Source: Burkholderiales bacterium (GTDB taxonomy: Bacteria > Pseudomonadota > Gammaproteobacteria > Burkholderiales > Burkholderiaceae_C). Taken from it: a DNA stretch of 38,223 bases. Within the stretch, counting starts at the first letter, position 1; each line of letters starts with the position of its first letter. Shown here piece after piece: positions 35,035 through 38,223 of the stretch. A program made the translations under genes and the position numbers. The stretch is from NCBI GenBank assembly GCA_030603635.1, contig JAUVXK010000015.1, positions 1 through 38,223 of the forward strand. The letters are read 5' to 3'. Below the pieces are notes generated by a model. The model saw nothing but the letters and a program-made list of their open reading frames with translations, had not been told where the DNA came from and ran no database searches.

Positions 35035-35436
35035 TCAATGCGTATCGTTGTCATTGTTGTTGAAGGCTGGTGCGGCATAGGCCGTGATGACGTATCCGGT
35101 CAGCCGCCACCCGTGTGCGTTTGCAAGCCGGCTCAGCTCCTCTTTTAGTCCGGGCAGGGTGAATTCGCTGACTTCACCGTTGCTGCACACCAGGTGACCA
35201 TGTTCCTCTTCGCCTTCCATGGGCAGTTCGAACACCGACCGACCCTGACCCAGATCGTTGCGCTGCAGGATGCCTGCCTGTTCAAACTGCGACAGCACCT
35301 TGTACACAGTGGCCATGCCAACGGGCTGCTGACGCTCGACCAACATGCGGTACACGTCATCAGCGGTCAGATGCCGGACAGTGCTCTCGCGGAACACGTC
35401 GAGAATGAGCATTCGGGGGACTGTATTGCGAAACAT
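35035..35436 (-). CDS. Fur-family metalloregulator, short form
   Basis: This is a 133-residue Fur-family protein. The winged-helix domain is clear (LTADDVYRMLVERQQPVGMATVYKVLSQFEQAGI). The dimerisation domain keeps EHGHLVC and AHGWRLTGYVITAYA but lacks the paired C-x2-C structural zinc cysteines, with only one cysteine at SNGEV. The N-terminus is short, since an in-frame stop lies eight codons upstream of the ATG. It could be Fur itself, a PerR-like peroxide sensor or another paralogue; its place between bfr and ahpC fits either. A large palindrome lies just upstream of its start. Confidence 0.85.
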   Translation of the reverse strand: MFRNTVPRMLILDVFRESTVRHLTADDVYRMLVERQQPVGMATVYKVLSQFEQAGILQRNDLGQGRSVFELPMEGEEEHGHLVCSNGEVSEFTLPGLKEELSRLANAHGWRLTGYVITAYAAPAFNNNDNDTH

Positions 35437-35466
35437 GATAGGTGACTGGGATGTGCACTATTATAT

Positions 35467-35499
35467 AAATACAAAGAAGAACGGTTCGTATTTGTATTT
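35467..35499. promoter_or_regulatory. 33-bp interrupted palindrome between the Fur-like gene and ahpC
   Basis: AAATACAAA (35467-35475) pairs with TTTGTATTT (35491-35499), and an inner GAAC-G-GTTC is centred at 35483. In all, 14 of 16 base pairs match around one central base. A TATAAT for the Fur-like gene (minus strand, 35465-35460) abuts it. It may be an operator for the divergent pair or a structured leader. Confidence 0.6.
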
Positions 35500-35657
35500 T
35501 GTCATGCAGCAAAAACCTATCGGGGCAATAGAAACTATCACTCAAGATTATTCATTGTTTTGGGCTATCATTGCATCGTTGTCGCCGGTCAATGGCTTGT
35601 CCTCACCGGTGTATCCGCTTTTCGTTTCACCTTCTCTTCAACTGAAAGGAAAATTCC

Positions 35658-36221
35658 ATGTCCCTGATCAACACCCCGGTCCAGCCGTTCAAGACCCAGG
35701 CTTTCCACAATGGCAAGTTCGTCGAAGTCACCGAAGCCAGCCTGAAGGGCAAGTGGTCCGTCCTGATCTTCATGCCGGCCGCCTTCACCTTCAACTGCCC
35801 CACCGAAGTGGAAGATGCGGCCGACAACTACGCCGAGTTCCAGAAAGTCGGTGCCGAGGTCTACCTCGTGACCACCGACACCCACTTCTCCCACAAGGTG
35901 TGGCACGAAACCTCTCCCGCCGTGGGCAAGGCCAAATTCCCCCTGGTCGGTGACCCTACCCACGCCCTGACCCGTGCCTTTGGTGTGCACATCGAGGAAG
36001 AAGGACTGGCCCTGCGCGGTACTTTCGTGATCAACCCCGATGGCGTGATCAAGACGGCCGAAGTGCACAGCAACGAAATCGCTCGCGATGTGAAGGAAAC
36101 CCTGCGCAAGCTCAAGGCCGCCCAGTACACCGCCGCCAACCCCGGCCAGGTGTGCCCCGCCAAGTGGAATGAAGGTGCCAAGACCATCGCTCCTTCTCTG
36201 GAACTGGTCGGCAAGATCTGA
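35658..36221 (+). CDS. ahpC: Alkyl hydroperoxide reductase subunit C (peroxiredoxin)
   Basis: AhpC is a typical 2-Cys peroxiredoxin that reduces H2O2 and organic peroxides. The peroxidatic cysteine is C47 in AAFTFNCPTEVEDAADNY, the resolving cysteine is in NPGQVCPAKWNEG, and VYLVTTDTHFSHKVWHE is characteristic of the AhpF-dependent group. The 187-residue length is normal. AAGGAAA precedes the ATG. It is followed by a strong terminator, so ahpF about 200 bases downstream is transcribed mainly from its own promoter. The divergent upstream neighbour is a Fur-family regulator. Confidence 0.97.
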   Translation: MSLINTPVQPFKTQAFHNGKFVEVTEASLKGKWSVLIFMPAAFTFNCPTEVEDAADNYAEFQKVGAEVYLVTTDTHFSHKVWHETSPAVGKAKFPLVGDPTHALTRAFGVHIEEEGLALRGTFVINPDGVIKTAEVHSNEIARDVKETLRKLKAAQYTAANPGQVCPAKWNEGAKTIAPSLELVGKI

Positions 36222-36250
36222 TGCCGGCAGGCCCGCTCAGTGGCTGAGGA

Positions 36251-36281
36251 AAAAGGTGTCGCTGGCCGACACCTTTTTTTT
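36251..36281 (+). terminator. Rho-independent terminator of ahpC
   Basis: An 11-bp perfect stem (36251-36261 with 36267-36277) with a 5-base loop runs into a stretch of eight T. Confidence 0.92.
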
Positions 36282-36318
36282 CGCTTCGGCGGCGATCCGG
36301 GATGGGAATTGCCTATTG

Positions 36319-36366
36319 ATAGCTTAGAAATATCCAATACCAAAATCAATAGATAGTTTCTATAAT
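36319..36366 (+). promoter_or_regulatory. ahpF promoter region with OxyR-like tetranucleotides
   Basis: A perfect ATAG-N7-CTAT is at 36349-36363 and an imperfect one (ATAG-N7-ATAT) at 36319-36333. TATAAT is at 36361-36366, 59 bases before the ahpF start. OxyR sites are built from ATAG-N7-CTAT units, but the spacing between the two units here (15 instead of 7) is not canonical. Confidence 0.4.
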
Positions 36367-36425
36367 TGAGCCATGGGTTGCACCGCTTGCAACCCACCCC
36401 ACACCTCACCTTCAAGGAGAAAACC

Positions 36426-38012
36426 ATGCTTGACGATACCCTCAAGGCCCAACTGAAAGCCTACTTGGAACGCGTGACCCTGCCGTTTGAGCTGGTCGCC
36501 ACCGTGGACGACTCCGACAGCAGCCGCGAGATGGTGGAACTGCTGCAGACCATTGCCGGCCTGAGCGACAAGATCACCGTGCGCACCGATGGCAATGATG
36601 CGCGCAAGCCGTCGTTCAGCCTGCAGCGCCTGGGCTCGGACATGAGCCTGCGCTTCGCTGCCATCCCGCTGGGCCACGAATTCACCTCGCTGGTGCTGGC
36701 CCTGCTGTGGACCGGTGGTCACCCGCCGAAGGCGGAGCCCGAGGTGATCGAGCAAATCAAGGGCTTGGACGGCGACTACCAGTTCGAGGTGTACATGTCC
36801 CTGAGCTGCCACAACTGCCCGGATGTGGTGCAGGCACTGAGCCTAATGGCCGTGCTGAATCCGAAGGTCAAGACGGTGGTGATCGACGGCGGCCTGTTCC
36901 AGCAGGAAGTCACCGACCGGGAGGTGATGGCTGTGCCCATGGTGTACCTGAACGGCCAGGTGTTCGGTTCCGGCCGGATGATGGTGGAAGAGATCGTGGC
37001 CAAGCTGGACACGAAGTCCGCCGAGAAAGAGGCTGCCAAGCTCAGCGCCAAGGACCCGTTTGATGTGCTGATCGTCGGTGGTGGCCCTGCAGGGGCGGCA
37101 GCGGCTGTGTACGCCGCGCGCAAGGGCATCCGCACCGGTGTGGCCGCCGAGCGTTTCGGGGGGCAGGTGAACGACACCCTGGCCATTGAAAACTACATTT
37201 CGGTGCTGGAAACCGACGGGCCGAAGTTTGCCGCCGCGCTGGAGCAGCAAGTCAAGCACTACGGGGTGGACATCATGAACCTGCAACAGGCCGTGAAGCT
37301 GATCCCGGCCGAGCAGGAAGGCGGCTATGTGTCGGTGGAGTTGGCCAACGGCGGGGTGCTGCAATCGCGCTCCGTCATCCTGTCCACCGGTGCGCGCTGG
37401 CGCAACGTCAACGTGCCGGGCGAGCAGGCATACAAGAACAAGGGCGTGGCTTATTGCCCGCACTGTGACGGCCCGCTGTTCAAGGGCAAGCGCACGGCGG
37501 TGATCGGCGGTGGCAACTCCGGTGTGGAAGCGGCCATCGACCTGGCCGGCATTGTGCAGCACGTCACGCTGATCGAATTCGCCGACCAGCTCAAGGCCGA
37601 TGCCGTGCTGGTGAGCAAGCTCAAGAGCTTGCCGAACGTGACCATCGTCACCAACGCCCAAACATCCGAAATCACCGGGGACGGCAACAAGGTGAACGGC
37701 ATCCGCTACAAAGACCGGCTCAGTGGTGTCGAGCACCACGTGGAGCTGGAGGGCATTTTCGTGCAGATCGGCCTGGTGCCCAACACCGAATGGCTCAAGG
37801 GCACAGTGGAGTTGAGCCGCTTCGGCGAGATCGTGGTCGACGCCAAGGGCCACACCAACGTGCCAGGCGTGTTTGCGGCGGGTGACTGCACCACGGTGCC
37901 GTACAAGCAGATCGTGATCGCGGCGGGTGAGGGCGCCAAGGCAGCGCTGAGTGCCTTCGATTACCTGATCCGCACCCCAATGCCTGCAACCGAGGAAGCA
38001 GTGGTGGTCTGA
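36426..38012 (+). CDS. ahpF: Alkyl hydroperoxide reductase subunit F
   Basis: AhpF is the NADH-dependent flavoprotein disulfide reductase that recharges AhpC. The 528-residue product has the N-terminal double-thioredoxin-like domain with its redox pair in [11 protein letters not shown], an FAD motif ([18 protein letters not shown]), the catalytic C-x2-C in [15 protein letters not shown], an NADH motif ([17 protein letters not shown]) and the C-terminal [20 protein letters not shown]. The start at 36426 follows AAGGAGA; an upstream ATG at 36366 lacks a site and is in the promoter. Confidence 0.97.
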   Translation: MLDDTLKAQLKAYLERVTLPFELVATVDDSDSSREMVELLQTIAGLSDKITVRTDGNDARKPSFSLQRLGSDMSLRFAAIPLGHEFTSLVLALLWTGGHPPKAEPEVIEQIKGLDGDYQFEVYMSLSCHNCPDVVQALSLMAVLNPKVKTVVIDGGLFQQEVTDREVMAVPMVYLNGQVFGSGRMMVEEIVAKLDTKSAEKEAAKLSAKDPFDVLIVGGGPAGAAAAVYAARKGIRTGVAAERFGGQVNDTLAIENYISVLETDGPKFAAALEQQVKHYGVDIMNLQQAVKLIPAEQEGGYVSVELANGGVLQSRSVILSTGARWRNVNVPGEQAYKNKGVAYCPHCDGPLFKGKRTAVIGGGNSGVEAAIDLAGIVQHVTLIEFADQLKADAVLVSKLKSLPNVTIVTNAQTSEITGDGNKVNGIRYKDRLSGVEHHVELEGIFVQIGLVPNTEWLKGTVELSRFGEIVVDAKGHTNVPGVFAAGDCTTVPYKQIVIAAGEGAKAALSAFDYLIRTPMPATEEAVVV

Positions 38013-38030
38013 AGACCTGTGGTTGACAGC

Positions 38031-38057
38031 AAAACGGCCAGCATGGCTGGCCGTTTT
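38031..38057. terminator. Bidirectional terminator between ahpF and bamC
   Basis: A 12-bp perfect stem (38031-38042 with 38046-38057) with a 3-base loop has A-rich and T-rich ends, between the convergent genes ahpF and bamC. Confidence 0.88.
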
Positions 38058-38075
38058 GTTGCAAGGGTGACTGGC

Positions 38076-38223
38076 TTACTTGAGATCGTCGGCAATCACC
38101 TGGACGATGCGCTGGGCATTTGCCGAAGACTCCGGCTGGCCGTTGGCGTCCAGCACCGAAACGGTGGATTGGGTGTCACTGCTGCGCACGACGATGCGGT
38201 AACGCACGGGGCTGGCTTCGTTG
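38076..38223 (-). CDS. bamC: C-terminal fragment of outer-membrane assembly lipoprotein BamC (window edge)
   Basis: The last 49 codons of a minus-strand gene are visible; its 5' part lies beyond the window. The translation includes SPVRYRIVVRSSDTQSTVSV and ends NAQRIVQVIADDLK, which I recognise as the C-terminus of Burkholderiales BamC/NlpB-like proteins, an accessory lipoprotein of the BAM complex. With so little sequence the assignment is tentative. It is convergent with ahpF. Confidence 0.7.
   Translation of the reverse strand, partial: NEASPVRYRIVVRSSDTQSTVSVLDANGQPESSANAQRIVQVIADDLK

Noticed and set aside
35528-35565. OxyR site upstream of ahpC
   Set aside because: ATAG and CTAT words occur but not with the N7 spacing of the OxyR consensus; too weak to list as a feature.
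1-38223. CRISPR array, insertion sequences, phage genes, toxin-antitoxin pairs, defence genes
   Set aside because: I saw no regularly spaced repeat-spacer units, transposase, phage structural or restriction genes. The only mobile signature is the tRNA-Val repeat pair.

Overview
The window looks like a chromosomal segment of a high-GC betaproteobacterium of the order Burkholderiales, most likely family Comamonadaceae. The evidence is the family-level look of the proteins, the EarP/EF-P arginine-rhamnosylation pair, the order HU gene - tRNA-Val - ppiD, the surE-pcm-nlpD cluster and a bamC C-terminus at the right edge. Most of the window is ordinary, densely packed core genome.

Layout. 1-6757: efp and earP on the minus strand, then uvrC, pgsA, a DMT-family transporter, a tartrate/D-malate-type dehydrogenase and an HU gene on the plus strand, ending at tRNA-Val(UAC). 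6788-12732: an island of about 5.9 kb bounded by a 46-bp direct repeat of the 3' part of that tRNA. It carries a complete terephthalate-catabolism operon, tphC-tphA2-tphA3-tphB-tphA1, and a divergent IclR-type regulator, tphR. 12740-26430: ppiD, tRNA-His, a TTC38-like TPR protein, a GlxA-type AraC regulator, a glutamine-synthetase-family ligase, a TPP-riboswitch-controlled sodium:solute symporter, a quinone oxidoreductase-like MDR, surE-pcm-nlpD-rlmD and a small lipoprotein. 26458-38223: a BI-1/YccA protein, then a block for iron and peroxide handling, and finally the end of bamC.

How the genes work together. On the island, TphC would capture terephthalate in the periplasm. TphA1 feeds electrons to the Rieske oxygenase TphA2A3, which makes the cis-dihydrodiol, and TphB (a PdxA-family protein) oxidatively decarboxylates it to protocatechuate. 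Import membrane subunits and protocatechuate ring cleavage are not in the window and must be supplied elsewhere. In the iron block, a catecholate-type TonB-dependent receptor, a PiuC-like dioxygenase and an alpha-hydroxy-acid oxidase lie directly upstream of tonB-exbB-exbD-hemP on the same strand. Bacterioferritin-associated ferredoxin, bacterioferritin, a Fur-family regulator and AhpC/AhpF follow. Three Fur-box-like sites sit in front of the iron genes.

The strongest observation is the tph operon inserted at tRNA-Val with both attachment-like repeats intact but no integrase. A single base difference between the repeat copies shows which end came with the element. Other points of interest are a 33-bp interrupted palindrome between the Fur-like gene and ahpC, a TPP riboswitch whose 3' strand contains the Shine-Dalgarno sequence of a symporter gene, and the surE-pcm-nlpD cluster running straight into rlmD with no rpoS.
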